A DNA stretch of 64,000 bases, from contig CAJQMR010000007.1 in assembly GCA_905479495.1 (NCBI GenBank), positions 62,001 through 126,000 on the forward strand, in the 5' to 3' direction. The DNA comes from an uncultured Anaerolineae bacterium (GTDB lineage Bacteria > Chloroflexota > Anaerolineae > Promineifilales > Promineifilaceae). This document shows positions 26,462 through 35,113 of the stretch, one piece after another. Numbering within the stretch: the first letter of the stretch is position 1; each line of letters opens with the position of its first letter. The translations under genes and the position numbers were made by a program. The notes under the pieces are model-generated. The model was not told the DNA's origin and made no database searches. It saw only the letters and a list, made by a program, of their open reading frames with translations.

Positions 26462-27886
26462 ATGGAAGCGTATATCGAAGGCAATTTTACGGTTGGTGAG
26501 CAGCAAATTCATTACGTAGAAGCGGGTAAACAAGGGCGGCAAATTGCTCTGCTTATTCATGGCTGGTCCAGCTCCTGGTATGCCACCTCCCCGCTTTTAG
26601 GCCAGCTGGCCCAGCGCTTTCACGTCATTGCTATTGATCTGCCTGGTTACGGGCAATCCCCTCCATTAGAAGAAACCACAACGATTCCTAAATATGTTGA
26701 TCTGTTGGCTGGCCTCATTGGCCAGATTAGCGATGGCCCCGTTGTGCTGGTGGGGCATTCGATGGGCGGCATGATTAGCCTGGCGCTGGCCTTGAGCTAT
26801 CCTGTTTTGGTGGAGCGCATGGTGTTGCTGAGTCCGACGATAAGCGGCCGTTTATCCACAGCCATCAACTTGTTTATCAGTCCCATTACGATGATGGAAC
26901 GATTTGGCCTGGGTAGCCTGGTGGTTTCAGCCACGGAACGGGCCTTTGTGGGGCTGACGGACCGGCTGATGCGCCCGGTTTCTTTTGCTGAGCGGACGGG
27001 CATCACCAAAGCTGATTACGAGCGGCTGCGCATGGACGCGCGGCGTCCGGGCCAGGGGCGGGTGCGGGCTGAATGTTATCGGGCGATGCTGGACAATGAT
27101 TTAAGCGGCCGTTTAGGTAAAATCGAAACGCCTTCCCTGGTAATTTGGGGGGCAGAAGATAACACTGTGCCGCTGCGCGATGCGGGCGTGGTGGCTGATG
27201 AATGGCCCGCCGCCGATTTGCGCATCTTGCCTAAAGCTGGGCACTGGCCCCAGTTTGAATCCCCCGACGTAACGCGCCGTATGGTGGCCGCTTTCCTGGG
27301 GCTGCCGCTGCACAGCAGCGCCCTCTTTAAGCCGGTTGAAGAAGATGAACTGGCCCAAATTAACGAGATTGCTCAATTTTTAGTCAGCTCCGATGTGGGC
27401 AATGATTTAACTTTGCCGCAGCGGACACGTCTGGCAGCACAGTGCCAGGTGCGTGTCTTTGAGCCGGGCGACACCATTGCTGAGGCAACCGAGACCAGTG
27501 ACGAATTATTTATTATTCAGAAAGGGTATGTGGAGGTCTGGAAAGATCCCGAGAGCAATACTGGCGCTCATAACCACGAAAAAATCGAGCATGTAGCGAA
27601 CCTTCGGGCCGGACAAATTACCGGCGAACTGGCCATGCTGGATCGGGGTGGGCGCAGTGCAGATCTGATTGCTGGGAGTGAAGGGGCTATTTTGCTGGTG
27701 TTGAGTCGCCAACGGCTGCTGGCCCTGGTGGAAGATGATTCGGAGCTGGGTGCGCGCTTTTTGTGGAATATGTCTACGGCGATGTCTAACCGGGTGCGCT
27801 TCGTGCTGTGGCAGCTCAATCAGGAGCGTCGTCAGGGCGTAGCCGAGCAGGATGCTGCGTTTGGCAAGCTGCCAGTAAGAAGCTAA
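26462..27886 (+). CDS. alpha/beta hydrolase fused to a cNMP-binding domain
   Basis: 474 residues in two parts. Residues 1-285 are an alpha/beta hydrolase: oxyanion H-G-W, nucleophile S100 in G-H-S-M-G-G, acid D233 in W-G-A-E-D and H261 in A-G-H-W-P. Residues about 310-450 are a cyclic-nucleotide-binding (CAP/Popeye-like) barrel with F-E-P-G-D-T-I and I-T-G-E-L-A-M-L-D-R-G-G-R-S-A-D. The latter resembles the phosphate-binding cassette G-E-x-A-L-x(3)-x-R-x-A, with Arg four residues off the usual pattern. The fusion suggests a hydrolase controlled by a nucleotide ligand (inference). The ATG at 26462 follows AAGGTGG; an upstream TTG would add nine residues. Confidence 0.88.
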   Translation: MEAYIEGNFTVGEQQIHYVEAGKQGRQIALLIHGWSSSWYATSPLLGQLAQRFHVIAIDLPGYGQSPPLEETTTIPKYVDLLAGLIGQISDGPVVLVGHSMGGMISLALALSYPVLVERMVLLSPTISGRLSTAINLFISPITMMERFGLGSLVVSATERAFVGLTDRLMRPVSFAERTGITKADYERLRMDARRPGQGRVRAECYRAMLDNDLSGRLGKIETPSLVIWGAEDNTVPLRDAGVVADEWPAADLRILPKAGHWPQFESPDVTRRMVAAFLGLPLHSSALFKPVEEDELAQINEIAQFLVSSDVGNDLTLPQRTRLAAQCQVRVFEPGDTIAEATETSDELFIIQKGYVEVWKDPESNTGAHNHEKIEHVANLRAGQITGELAMLDRGGRSADLIAGSEGAILLVLSRQRLLALVEDDSELGARFLWNMSTAMSNRVRFVLWQLNQERRQGVAEQDAAFGKLPVRS

Positions 27887-27912
27887 CCAAAACGAGCAAC
27901 CGATCTGTTTGG

Positions 27913-27948
27913 AAACGCTGGCTCTGCTTTTGGGCCAGCGTTTTTTTT
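27913..27948 (+). terminator. intrinsic terminator after the hydrolase gene
   Basis: AACGCTGGC (27914-27922) and GCCAGCGTT (27934-27942) are followed by a run of eight T residues. The rest of the 340-base gap to 28226 holds an octamer copy and the hairpin at 28124. Confidence 0.92.
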
Positions 27949-28123
27949 GGGTGAGGGAGACGGCCGTATGTCACTTTTTCCTTACCTGAATATCACCTCA
28001 TATCTGTGACATTTGCCACCCGAATTTTTTCGCCAACATAACTACACTTTAACCTAACTTGATAGAGAGGTGATCAGCAAAATTTTTGCATAAAATCCCA
28101 GGCGATTGGGCCGATTACTTGGA

Positions 28124-28174
28124 TAAAAGTGGGCTAATCAAGTTCTCTTAAATTCGAAAACTTCCCCACTTTTA
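28124..28174 (+). other. leader hairpin upstream of the CBS gene
   Basis: TAAAAGTGGG and CCCACTTTTA form a 10-bp outer stem with an inner AAGTT/AACTT pairing. It ends about 50 bases before the CBS-protein start. It could be a regulatory leader or part of an operator; no known riboswitch is recognisable. Confidence 0.4.
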
Positions 28175-28226
28175 CAGAAGTGCTTTAATGTCTCTATAAA
28201 CCTGTCACACGCTTAGGAGAGACGCC

Positions 28227-28646
28227 ATGCTAACCACAAATGATCTAATGACAATCGATCCCGAAACTGTTCCCCATGATGCGCCGCTGCGTAAAGTGGT
28301 GACAGCCATGAACCGCGCGAACATCCGCCAGGTTTTGGTTGTTGATGGCAAGAAACTGGTTGGGATTGTGACAGACCGCGACGTGCGCCTGGTCGTGAAT
28401 TCCCCGTTGACCACAGAAGAACCCCTGGATCGTCTGGAACTGCTTAATGACTTTACGGCACAAGATTGTATGACGCCCAATCCACGGTGCGTTTCGCCGG
28501 AAACGCCCATTCATAAGGTGGCTGAACTGTTGAGCATGTATAAGTTTGGTGCGCTGCCCGTAGTGAAGAATGAGGAGTTGGTAGGCATTATTACGGTGAC
28601 GGACTTACTGAACCAGATGGCGCTGATACCAGAAAAAGAAGAATAA
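28227..28646 (+). CDS. tandem CBS-domain protein
   Basis: A 139-residue stand-alone Bateman module of two CBS domains (about 5-65 and 78-135). Each has the V-x-x-V-V-x-x-M or V-A-E-L-L start, a L-V-V-D-G/L-P-V-V strand and a G-I-V-T-D-R-D or G-I-I-T-V-T-D-L turn. Such proteins sense adenine nucleotides and modulate a partner; the partner is unknown. A clear AGGAGAG ribosome site lies eight to nine bases ahead of the ATG. Confidence 0.92.
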   Translation: MLTTNDLMTIDPETVPHDAPLRKVVTAMNRANIRQVLVVDGKKLVGIVTDRDVRLVVNSPLTTEEPLDRLELLNDFTAQDCMTPNPRCVSPETPIHKVAELLSMYKFGALPVVKNEELVGIITVTDLLNQMALIPEKEE

Positions 28647-28682
28647 TCCCTATCCTCTGGATAAAAGTGTTTGACAATAAAT

Positions 28683-28714
28683 ACCAGGTATCCCCACGCC
28701 TGGTGTTTTCTTTT
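28683..28714 (+). terminator. weak terminator after the CBS gene
   Basis: A short ACCAGG/CCTGGT stem with a 10-base loop, followed by GTTTTCTTTT. Confidence 0.6.
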
Positions 28715-28794
28715 GGCTGGTGGTCTGTGAGCGTTTGCTTAACAGTCATTTAGATCAGGCTGGTTATTCACTACTTAATCTTTACAATGGAATT

Positions 28795-29889
28795 ATGTCT
28801 CCATTGAACTTTTTTGCTTCGGCAACGAAACCTACCCCTAAAACACCACAATCTTTCATACTACCCCTGGTAGAACCGGTGACTGTTACACGCTCGGATG
28901 ACAATTTTATTCATTTTCAGTGGCAAGAGGTTGCTGAGCGGACCGTTATTTTTGCGGGCAGCAATCCGTACAAGTTTGCTGAGATGGCACCGGTGATCAC
29001 GGTGGGGAGCGCGCGAGAAGCGCTGGTGGCTGGATTGAACACGGCCGTTCGTCATTATTTTCGCCTAGAATTCCGGGGTGGGGCGTGGGACGGCCGTTCG
29101 CTGCTGGTGGCCGAACGCGTGCTGCCCATGCAAAAAGGGGTCAACCTGCGAGACGCGGGGGGCTATTACACCAAAGATGGCCAGATGGTGCGCTGGGGAT
29201 TGCTGTATCGTTCAGGCAGCCTGTCCCGCTTGACGCAAGGCGATCTGGCTTATTTGCAGCGTTTGGGCGTTCAACTGGTGTGTGACTTGCGCACAATGGA
29301 TGAGCGTCAGAAGCAGCCGGATCGATTGCCTGATGTGCCGGGTTTGGTGGAACGGCCGTTGCCTATGGAAAGCGTGGACCGCTGGGAACGGCTGCGTGGT
29401 GCCTTTACCGTCTTCTTCCGCAAGGGGCGCATTGATGATTTTTTGCTTAAAGGTTACAAGCGGGTGATGATCGATGGTAATGCTCACGTGATTGGCGAGA
29501 TTTTTCAGCGGCTGGCCGATCCCGATCAACTGCCTGCGCTTATTCATTGCACTGCAGGTAAAGATCGCACCGGGCTGGTGGTGGCGCTGCTGCTGCTAAC
29601 GCTGGGCGTGCCGGAAGAAACTGTGCTGGCTGACTACACTTTGAGCAATTTGTTTTATGCCCATTTTCGCAAAGCCATTGCCGCTGATCTAAAACAGGTA
29701 GCCCCCTGGGGTGTTTCCGTGGATGATTTGCAAGATTTATTTTTGGTGAAGGCCAAAACACTGCAAGGCGCGTTGGACCACTTGCGGCAAACGTATGGTT
29801 CGCTGGACAACTACTTGCGCAACCAGGCAGGTGTTTCCGATGAAACGATTGCCAAGCTGCGGCAAAATTGGCTAATTGACAACTCGTAA
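28795..29889 (+). CDS. tyrosine/serine protein phosphatase
   Basis: 364 residues. An N-terminal beta-sandwich-like region (about 20-100) leads into a tyrosine-phosphatase-type domain. That domain starts with G-V-N-L-R-D-A-G-G-Y and L-L-Y-R-S-G-S-L-S and has the loop H251-C252-T-A-G-K-D-R258 (HCx5R), with an Asp in C-D-L-R-T-M-D. This is the Y_phosphatase3 family, which dephosphorylates protein or phosphoinositide substrates. No signal peptide was seen. A GTG at 28720 would add 25 residues overlapping the preceding terminator, so the ATG at 28795 is preferred, although its ribosome site is weak. Confidence 0.85.
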   Translation: MSPLNFFASATKPTPKTPQSFILPLVEPVTVTRSDDNFIHFQWQEVAERTVIFAGSNPYKFAEMAPVITVGSAREALVAGLNTAVRHYFRLEFRGGAWDGRSLLVAERVLPMQKGVNLRDAGGYYTKDGQMVRWGLLYRSGSLSRLTQGDLAYLQRLGVQLVCDLRTMDERQKQPDRLPDVPGLVERPLPMESVDRWERLRGAFTVFFRKGRIDDFLLKGYKRVMIDGNAHVIGEIFQRLADPDQLPALIHCTAGKDRTGLVVALLLLTLGVPEETVLADYTLSNLFYAHFRKAIAADLKQVAPWGVSVDDLQDLFLVKAKTLQGALDHLRQTYGSLDNYLRNQAGVSDETIAKLRQNWLIDNS

Positions 29890-29950
29890 TTGGGTAATTA
29901 TGTAATTGAGTAATTGAACAGCCAATTACCCAATTACTCAGTTACTCGAA
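29887..29950. repeat. AATTGGGTAATT-type inverted repeat
   Basis: TAATTGGGTAATTATG and GAGTAATTG are answered by CCAATTACCCAATTACTC. The element starts at the phosphatase stop codon. A second copy lies at 48638-48693. Confidence 0.8.
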
Positions 29951-29971
29951 TACTGATGTAAACTTCCCCCT

Positions 29972-31381
29972 ATGTTTCACGTTACCCTTATTTCCACCTA
30001 TGATTTGGGCCACCAGCCGTTTGGGCTGGCCTCGCCAGCAGCCTGGCTGCAAGAAGCGGGGGCAGAGGTGACCTGTGTGGATGTGTCGCTACGGCCGTTC
30101 TCCCCCAAAACCGTGCAAAATGCCAACCTGATTGCCTTTTATCTGCCCATGCACACCGCCACCCGGCTGGCCGTCGGACTCATCAAGCGGGTGCAGCGAA
30201 TTAACCCGGAGGCCCACATCTGTGCCTATGGTCTCTACGCGCCCGTCAACGAAGCGTATTTGCGTCAGCTTGGCGTGCAATCCATTTTGGGCGGCGAATT
30301 TGAGCAGGGATTGGTCGATCTGGCAGGGACTCTGCGCGATGGTACGCCCTTGCCTAACCTGCCTTCGGTTTCGCTCATGCGGCAGCAGTTTAAACGGCCG
30401 TCCCGCACCAGCCTGCCCCCTCTGACCGAATACGCTTACCTGGATACCCCCGCTGGACGGCGCATTGTCGGCTATACGGAAGCAACGCGGGGCTGCAAAC
30501 ATTTGTGCCGCCATTGCCCGATCGTGCCGGTGTATAACGGCCGTTTCCGCATCATCCAACCAGAAGTGGTGCTGGCTGACATTCGCCAGCAGGTGGCCGC
30601 CGGGGCGCAGCACATCACCTTTGGCGACCCCGACTTTTTGAACGGTCCCGGCCATGCCCTGCCGCTGGTGCAGGCCATCCACGACGAATTTCCTGACCTC
30701 ACCTACGATGTCACCATCAAAATTGAGCATCTGCAAAAGCACGCCGAGGCGCTGCCGCTGCTGCGTGACACTGGCTGTCTTTTTGTGGTGAGCGCCGTGG
30801 AAGCGGTGGACGACGACATCCTGGCCATTTTGGATAAGGGACACACGCGGGCTGATTTTGGGCAGGTGGTGCAACAGATGCGCCAGCTTGGCCTGCCGCT
30901 GACGCCTACTTTTGTCACCTTCACACCGTGGACCACGCTGCGTGGCTATGCCGATTTTCTGGCGCTGATGGCCGAGCTGAACCTGGTAGAAGCGATCAGT
31001 CCGATTCAGTACGCCATTCGATTGTTGATTCCAGAGGGGTCGCGTTTGTTGGAACTGGAGGAGGTACAGGGATTGGTACGGCCGTTCGACGAAGCCGCCC
31101 TTGTTTATCCTTGGAGCCACCCAGACCCGGCCGTGGACGGCCTGTACGAAACCGTATTCAAGCTGGTGAAAGCCAGCCAAAACGCAGGCGAACCGCGCCA
31201 AACGCTCTTCATGCGCATCTGGCAGGCAGTGATGGAACTGCTGCCCCAGGAGGAGCGGGTGGCATGGGCGAATCGGCTGCCTGTCCTGAGTAAAACGGCG
31301 CAAGCTGTGCCCACGCTCAGTGAAGATTGGTACTGATGAGCGGAGCCATTTGCGGAGCAGTTTGCTTCCGACCTCGTTTAG
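29972..31381 (+). CDS. B12-binding radical SAM protein, CUAEP-type tail, probable selenoprotein
   Basis: A standard-code reading ends after 454 residues at TGA 31334-31336. A B12-binding-like domain (1-130) carries L-G-H-Q-P-F-G-L-A-S-P, F-Y-L-P-M-H-T-A-T and G-G-E-F. The radical SAM barrel follows with C175-x3-C179-x2-C182 for the 4Fe-4S cluster. This is the layout of the CUAEP/CCAEP-tail radical SAM family. The last residues are S-E-D-W-Y, then two TGA codons; the same frame continues A-E-P-F-A-E-Q-F-A-S-D-L-V to a TAG at 31379-31381. Reading both TGA as selenocysteine gives W-Y-U-U-A-E-P, which matches the family tail. The substrate is unknown. If recoding fails, the protein ends at 31336. 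Confidence 0.82.
31341..31370 (+). promoter_or_regulatory. candidate SECIS hairpin after the tandem TGA
   Basis: CGGAGC (31341-31346) pairs with GCTTCCG (31364-31370, one bulged T). An apical TGC/GCA mini-stem (31351-31353 and 31357-31359) carries a GGA loop that begins 14 bases after the second TGA. This spacing and a purine-rich apical loop are in the range of bacterial selenocysteine insertion elements, though pairing in the middle is poor. Confidence 0.45.
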
Positions 31382-31387
31382 AATTTA

Positions 31388-31452
31388 TCCACAGATTACA
31401 CAGATTTCGCAGATTGATTTAAAAATCTGTGTTAATCTGCGAAATCTGCGGA
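31388..31452. repeat. CACAGATT-family inverted repeat between convergent genes
   Basis: CAGATTTCGCAGATT (31400-31414) and AATCTGCGAAATCTG (31434-31448) are perfect complements, with further ACAGATTACACAGATT and AAATCTGTGTTAATC flanks. It lies between the radical SAM and MFS gene ends, where it may act as a terminator. Confidence 0.85.
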
Positions 31453-31455
31453 TTT

Positions 31456-32688
31456 TCACCTTCGGCCATTTGCCAGTCGAGATGCGGCGGGGGAGTGTCG
31501 CAAGCGCCACATCGCCCAGATGCCTACGATGGGGCCAATGGCCAGAAAGGCAAAGGCATAACGCCAGGTTACGGCCGTTTCCAGCGGTGGAATCAGGCGA
31601 ATGGTGAACAGCGTCAGCAAAAAGCCCAGACTGGTTTGCAGCGTCAGTGCCGTGCCCAGATATTCACGAGGCGCCAGTTCGCTGACGGCAGCGGAAAATT
31701 GAGCCGAATCGGCCGGGACGGCAAAGCCCCAAACCAGGCAAACAGCAGCCAGCAGCAGCGGATTGCCGCCAAACAAAAAGCCGACCCCCACGGCACAGGT
31801 GCCCGAAATGATCAGAGACGCAATGGTAATGGTGGTACGGCCGTAGCGATCCGCTAACCGCCCGGCCCACAAACTGCCCAGTCCGCCAATCGCTATGACG
31901 CCAAAGGCCGTCAGGCTGGCCCAACTTGAGGACACGTTTACGGCCGTAAAGCTGGCCAGCAAAAAGAGTGGAATCCAGGCCCACATGGCGTACAGCTCCC
32001 ACATATGCCCCAGATAACCCAGATTAGCCAGCACCACTTCTCGCTGGCGCAAAATTTGGCCTACCTGCCGCCAGTCAAACGGCGGGGATGGGCTGCGATA
32101 CGGCCCTTCTTGCACAAACAGCGCGCCAATCAGCCCGCCCAGCAGCGCCGATCCGCCCGCCAAATAGAGTACCGGCTGCCACGGGCCAATACCACCAAAC
32201 ACATTTAGCAAATGAGGCGCGGCAGAGCCAATCGTTAGCGCGCCAACCAACAGGCCAATGCCCAGCCCGCGATCCTTTTGGGTCCAGGTAGCCATGATTT
32301 TCATGCCAACGGGATAGACACCCGCCAGCAGCATACCGGTGAGAAAACGCAGCAGCAGGGCCAGGGCCAAACCATTGGCCAGCAGGGGAATGAGCAGCGT
32401 GGCTACCCCGGCCAGCGTGGCTGACCCCGCCATAAACCAGCGGGTCGGCAGCCGGTCGGCCAGGTTGAGCATGGCTGAGCCAAGCGCGCCCACCACAAAA
32501 CCAATCTGCACCGACATGGTGAGCCAGGCACGCCCGCCTTCGCTCAGGGTCCACGCTTCGGTAAGGGCAGGCACTACGGCCGAAGCCGAAAACCAAACAG
32601 CCATGCCCAGCAGTTCGGCCAGGGAAAGCAGCAGCAGCGTGCGCCATTTCTGTTTGGCTTGGGCTGAAGACATTGTTTGAGCGTTCAT
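31456..32688 (-). CDS. MFS transporter
   Basis: 410 residues, about 12 membrane helices; the early segment L-A-E-L-L-G-M-A-V-W-F-S-A-S-A-V follows a cytosolic start, and the A-like loop G-R-L-A-D-R-Y-G-R is in the second half. It resembles the cyanate/nitrate-nitrite permease-like branch, but the substrate is unknown. The ATG at 32686-32688 begins a normal N-terminus; a longer frame to 32880 would translate through a repeated leader hairpin. The leader has AGGTAATAAAC before the ATG. Confidence 0.88.
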   Translation of the reverse strand: MNAQTMSSAQAKQKWRTLLLLSLAELLGMAVWFSASAVVPALTEAWTLSEGGRAWLTMSVQIGFVVGALGSAMLNLADRLPTRWFMAGSATLAGVATLLIPLLANGLALALLLRFLTGMLLAGVYPVGMKIMATWTQKDRGLGIGLLVGALTIGSAAPHLLNVFGGIGPWQPVLYLAGGSALLGGLIGALFVQEGPYRSPSPPFDWRQVGQILRQREVVLANLGYLGHMWELYAMWAWIPLFLLASFTAVNVSSSWASLTAFGVIAIGGLGSLWAGRLADRYGRTTITIASLIISGTCAVGVGFLFGGNPLLLAAVCLVWGFAVPADSAQFSAAVSELAPREYLGTALTLQTSLGFLLTLFTIRLIPPLETAVTWRYAFAFLAIGPIVGIWAMWRLRHSPAASRLANGRR

Positions 32689-32710
32689 GTTTATTACCTG
32701 ATTGAGCCCC

Positions 32711-32767
32711 TTTTCCCCGGAAACTTTGTAAAGGCCAAATAGCTTGGCGAACAGTTTCTGGGGAAAT
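32711..32767 (-). repeat. TTTCCCC-GGAAAC leader hairpin, copy 1
   Basis: On the minus strand, ATTTCCCCAGAAACTGTT begins the element and AGTTTCCGGGGAAA ends it; the arms pair over about 14 bp. It lies 22 bases upstream of the MFS start in the direction of transcription. A second copy in the same relation to its gene is at 56763-56816. Confidence 0.75.
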
Positions 32768-32924
32768 TGAGATAGTTTAAATTGTTTTGGATTGAGTTGT
32801 TGTGCGGATATTGTAATGGGAAACGGCCGTTTCCCGCAGTGTGAATCCTTACAAGACGTTAGCAATTGCTCAAAATGCATTTATTGTAAGTCTGCTTGCC
32901 GCAGAATTGGGCTAAAATAGGAAC

Positions 32925-33611
32925 ATGGTTGATTTTTGGCGGCGCAAGGAAATTGTTTGGCTTGTCGGGGGCATTGGCAGTTTGGCCGCGCTGCTGCTGG
33001 CCTGGGAATGGGTCATTTTTGAGGCGACGGTCTGGCAGCAACGGGTGGGGGGAACGGCCGTTCTCGAACGCCTCACGATGGATCCCATTGGCAATACCCT
33101 GGCCATTGTTGCTTTGGTGAGCATGGTTTGTGTGGTGGCATTGACCATTTACCGGCTCAATAAGCAGGCGATTATTCCTGTTTCTGGTTGGTGGGCTATC
33201 CCCTTGCTGGCTGTAGCGGGACTGGGCATCATGGTGTACCTCACCTCAATCCCCGAAACCAATATTTGCTATCCCAACGGAGCCTGCCAGATCATCCAGC
33301 AAAGCGAATATGGCGAAATTTTAGATGTTCCAGTGGGGCTGTGGGGGGCGCTGGGCTACTTGGCCATTCTGGTGACCTGGAGCGCCAGCTTGTTTGGCTC
33401 CTCCCGATTGTTGAGCATGGTGCCCTGGGCACTGTTGGCCCTGACCCTGTTGGGCGTGCTTTTTTCACTCTACTTTACTTTTTTGGAACCGTTTGTCATT
33501 GGTGCTACCTGCCCCTGGTGCCTCACCTCCGCCATCTTGATGACCATCTTGTTCTGGTTAAGCGCCGAGACGGTGCAGAGTTTGCGGCTGGAAAATTTAC
33601 TGATCGGTTAA
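32925..33611 (+). CDS. VKOR-like disulfide-generating membrane protein
   Basis: 228 residues with about five membrane helices. It has the four Cys of the vitamin K epoxide reductase family: C115 and C121 in an extracytoplasmic loop (N-I-C-Y-P-N-G-A-C), and C196-P-W-C199 in the membrane-edge redox motif. Bacterial homologues oxidise DsbA-like partners and pass electrons to quinone. The DsbA-like protein at 18289-18963 is a candidate partner, although the genes are not linked. The first 50 residues are an unusual extra segment before the canonical start of the fold. The ATG is at 32925 with no strong ribosome site. Confidence 0.92.
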   Translation: MVDFWRRKEIVWLVGGIGSLAALLLAWEWVIFEATVWQQRVGGTAVLERLTMDPIGNTLAIVALVSMVCVVALTIYRLNKQAIIPVSGWWAIPLLAVAGLGIMVYLTSIPETNICYPNGACQIIQQSEYGEILDVPVGLWGALGYLAILVTWSASLFGSSRLLSMVPWALLALTLLGVLFSLYFTFLEPFVIGATCPWCLTSAILMTILFWLSAETVQSLRLENLLIG

Positions 33612-33634
33612 CCGGTTGTCTGTATCCGTGAATT

Positions 33635-33755
33635 TGTCATTCTGAATGGAGCGCAGCGCAATGAAGAATCCTTTGCAAGCCGAAACCTTCGTTTGCAGAC
33701 CAGGCGAGCTTTATTGTTGTGGTGTAGGGATTCTTCGCTTCGCTCAGAATAGCAA
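33635..33755. repeat. CATTCTGA...GAAGAATCC inverted repeat
   Basis: CATTCTGAATGGAGCG and CAATGAAGAATCC on the left are mirrored by GGGATTCTTCGCTTCG and CTCAGAATAGC on the right. The 55-base centre is not self-complementary. The type is common in gaps of many unrelated bacteria. Confidence 0.75.
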
Positions 33756-33827
33756 TTTTTCAAAATGATGAATTGCTATTGAAACAATGAAATGAACCGG
33801 TTAACTGCCAAAAAGTGACAGACATCT

Positions 33828-34268
33828 ATGGGCACATCATTTACACAATACAACAAAAAAGGATTCTGGGCGAGAGATGCTTGCCTGGAGGTTTGGCTTC
33901 ATTTTTTAACGCTTGAAATCGAACAGATGGATCGCGTTCCAAAATGGTTAGAAAGTGCAAAGGAGCATTGGCATATTCAGGCAACGGTTGGTTTTGTTGG
34001 ATGTATATCCCCTGATCTTGATAGGATCGCTGATAATCCGGAACGGAGAAATCTGATAATTCATATCAGCAAGAATGCTTTAGAACGACTTTATGCGCAG
34101 GGAAATATACTTGAACAAGGCTATTTGAATTCGTTGGGAATAGGCGGTGAAGGCTCCTATTTTGCAAAGGATTGTCAAACAAGCGTTTTTACAGTAATTG
34201 GCCAGAAATTTGTTGATTTACTGGAAGGTAATTTGTCAACTGACGCAAGTAATTCACCAGTTTTCTAG
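33828..34268 (+). CDS. hypothetical protein, possibly acquired
   Basis: A 146-residue soluble protein without signal peptide or membrane helix; not recognised. Visible features: G-T-S-F-T-Q-Y-N-K-K-G-F-W-A-R-D at the start, a Trp-rich helix (W-L-H-F-L and W-L-E-S-A-K-E-H-W), and F-V-G-C-I-S-P-D-L-D in the middle. It is more AT-rich than most neighbours and has no ACGGCCGT octamer, which would fit recent transfer. No strong ribosome site. It could be an immunity-type protein, but nothing confirms that. The methyltransferase begins 20 bases downstream. Confidence 0.6.
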   Translation: MGTSFTQYNKKGFWARDACLEVWLHFLTLEIEQMDRVPKWLESAKEHWHIQATVGFVGCISPDLDRIADNPERRNLIIHISKNALERLYAQGNILEQGYLNSLGIGGEGSYFAKDCQTSVFTVIGQKFVDLLEGNLSTDASNSPVF

Positions 34269-34288
34269 GTAAAACGAAACGATGGGAA

Positions 34289-35089
34289 ATGTCTGAGAGA
34301 GCAAGCAAACCTATTGATTGGAAAAAAGATAGCCAAAGTTTTGATGGCGTTGCGAAACTATATGAGACTTATCGCCCCAGTTATCCTGCTGAACTAATTG
34401 ATGATATTGTCAATTTGTCTGGCATCCAGGCAGATGGGGAGATTTTGGAAGTTGGCAGTGGCACAGGCAAGGCCACGCGCCTGTTTGCCCAACGGGGATT
34501 TTCAATGCTGTGCCTGGAGCCGGGCCAAAACCTGATTGATGTGGCCAAAACACAACTCAATGATTATCCGCAGGTTCAGTTTGAGTGCAGCCGTTTTGAG
34601 GAATGGGAAGCCAACCAAAGAAAGTTTGACCTGCTCATTTCGGCGCAGGCGTTTCATTGGGTGCCGCAAGAAGTGCGCTTTGTTAAAGCAGCCAGCATCT
34701 TGAAGCCACAGGGTCATATGGCCCTCTTTTGGAATATGTATCCTGGCATGAACGGGGCCATTGGGCATGAGCTGGATGAGATTTACCGCAAACATGCTCC
34801 TGAATTGGTTAAAGAAAAGGTTCCCCTGGAAAAAATAATTCAAGAACGCGCTGCCTCTTTGGCAGCAGAGAGGGAATTTGAGAAGGTGATTGTGCGAACG
34901 TATTCTTGGGCACAGCATTACGAGACGGGCGCGTATTTGGGGCTGCTCAACACGTATTCGGATCACCTGCGTTTGTCGGAGCAGCGACGCCAGATGCTTT
35001 TTGCGGCGATTGCGGATTTGATTGAACAGCATGGTGGCCAGATTGAACGGCCGTATCTGGCAGCACTCTATTTTGCACGGCGTAAATAG
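34289..35089 (+). CDS. class I SAM-dependent methyltransferase
   Basis: A 266-residue methyltransferase. Motif I is I-L-E-V-G-S-G-T-G-K-A-T at about 50-61, followed by C-L-E-P-G and the segment F-D-L-L-I-S-A-Q-A-F-H-W-V typical of the Methyltransf_11/trans-aconitate-type branch. L-K-P-Q-G-H-M-A-L-F-W-N is the next strand. Substrate unknown. The start G-G-x-x-Y-x-x-Y-R-P-type segment (A-K-L-Y-E-T-Y-R-P-S-Y-P) is characteristic. The upstream hypothetical gene is close enough to share a transcript. Confidence 0.9.
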   Translation: MSERASKPIDWKKDSQSFDGVAKLYETYRPSYPAELIDDIVNLSGIQADGEILEVGSGTGKATRLFAQRGFSMLCLEPGQNLIDVAKTQLNDYPQVQFECSRFEEWEANQRKFDLLISAQAFHWVPQEVRFVKAASILKPQGHMALFWNMYPGMNGAIGHELDEIYRKHAPELVKEKVPLEKIIQERAASLAAEREFEKVIVRTYSWAQHYETGAYLGLLNTYSDHLRLSEQRRQMLFAAIADLIEQHGGQIERPYLAALYFARRK

Positions 35090-35113
35090 AAAATCTTCTG
35101 TGTAAACAATAGT

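Noticed and set aside
30089-31303. A 404-codon minus-strand frame opposite the radical SAM gene
   Set aside because: It lies wholly opposite the radical SAM gene and shows no recognisable motif; its composition is that of a codon shadow.
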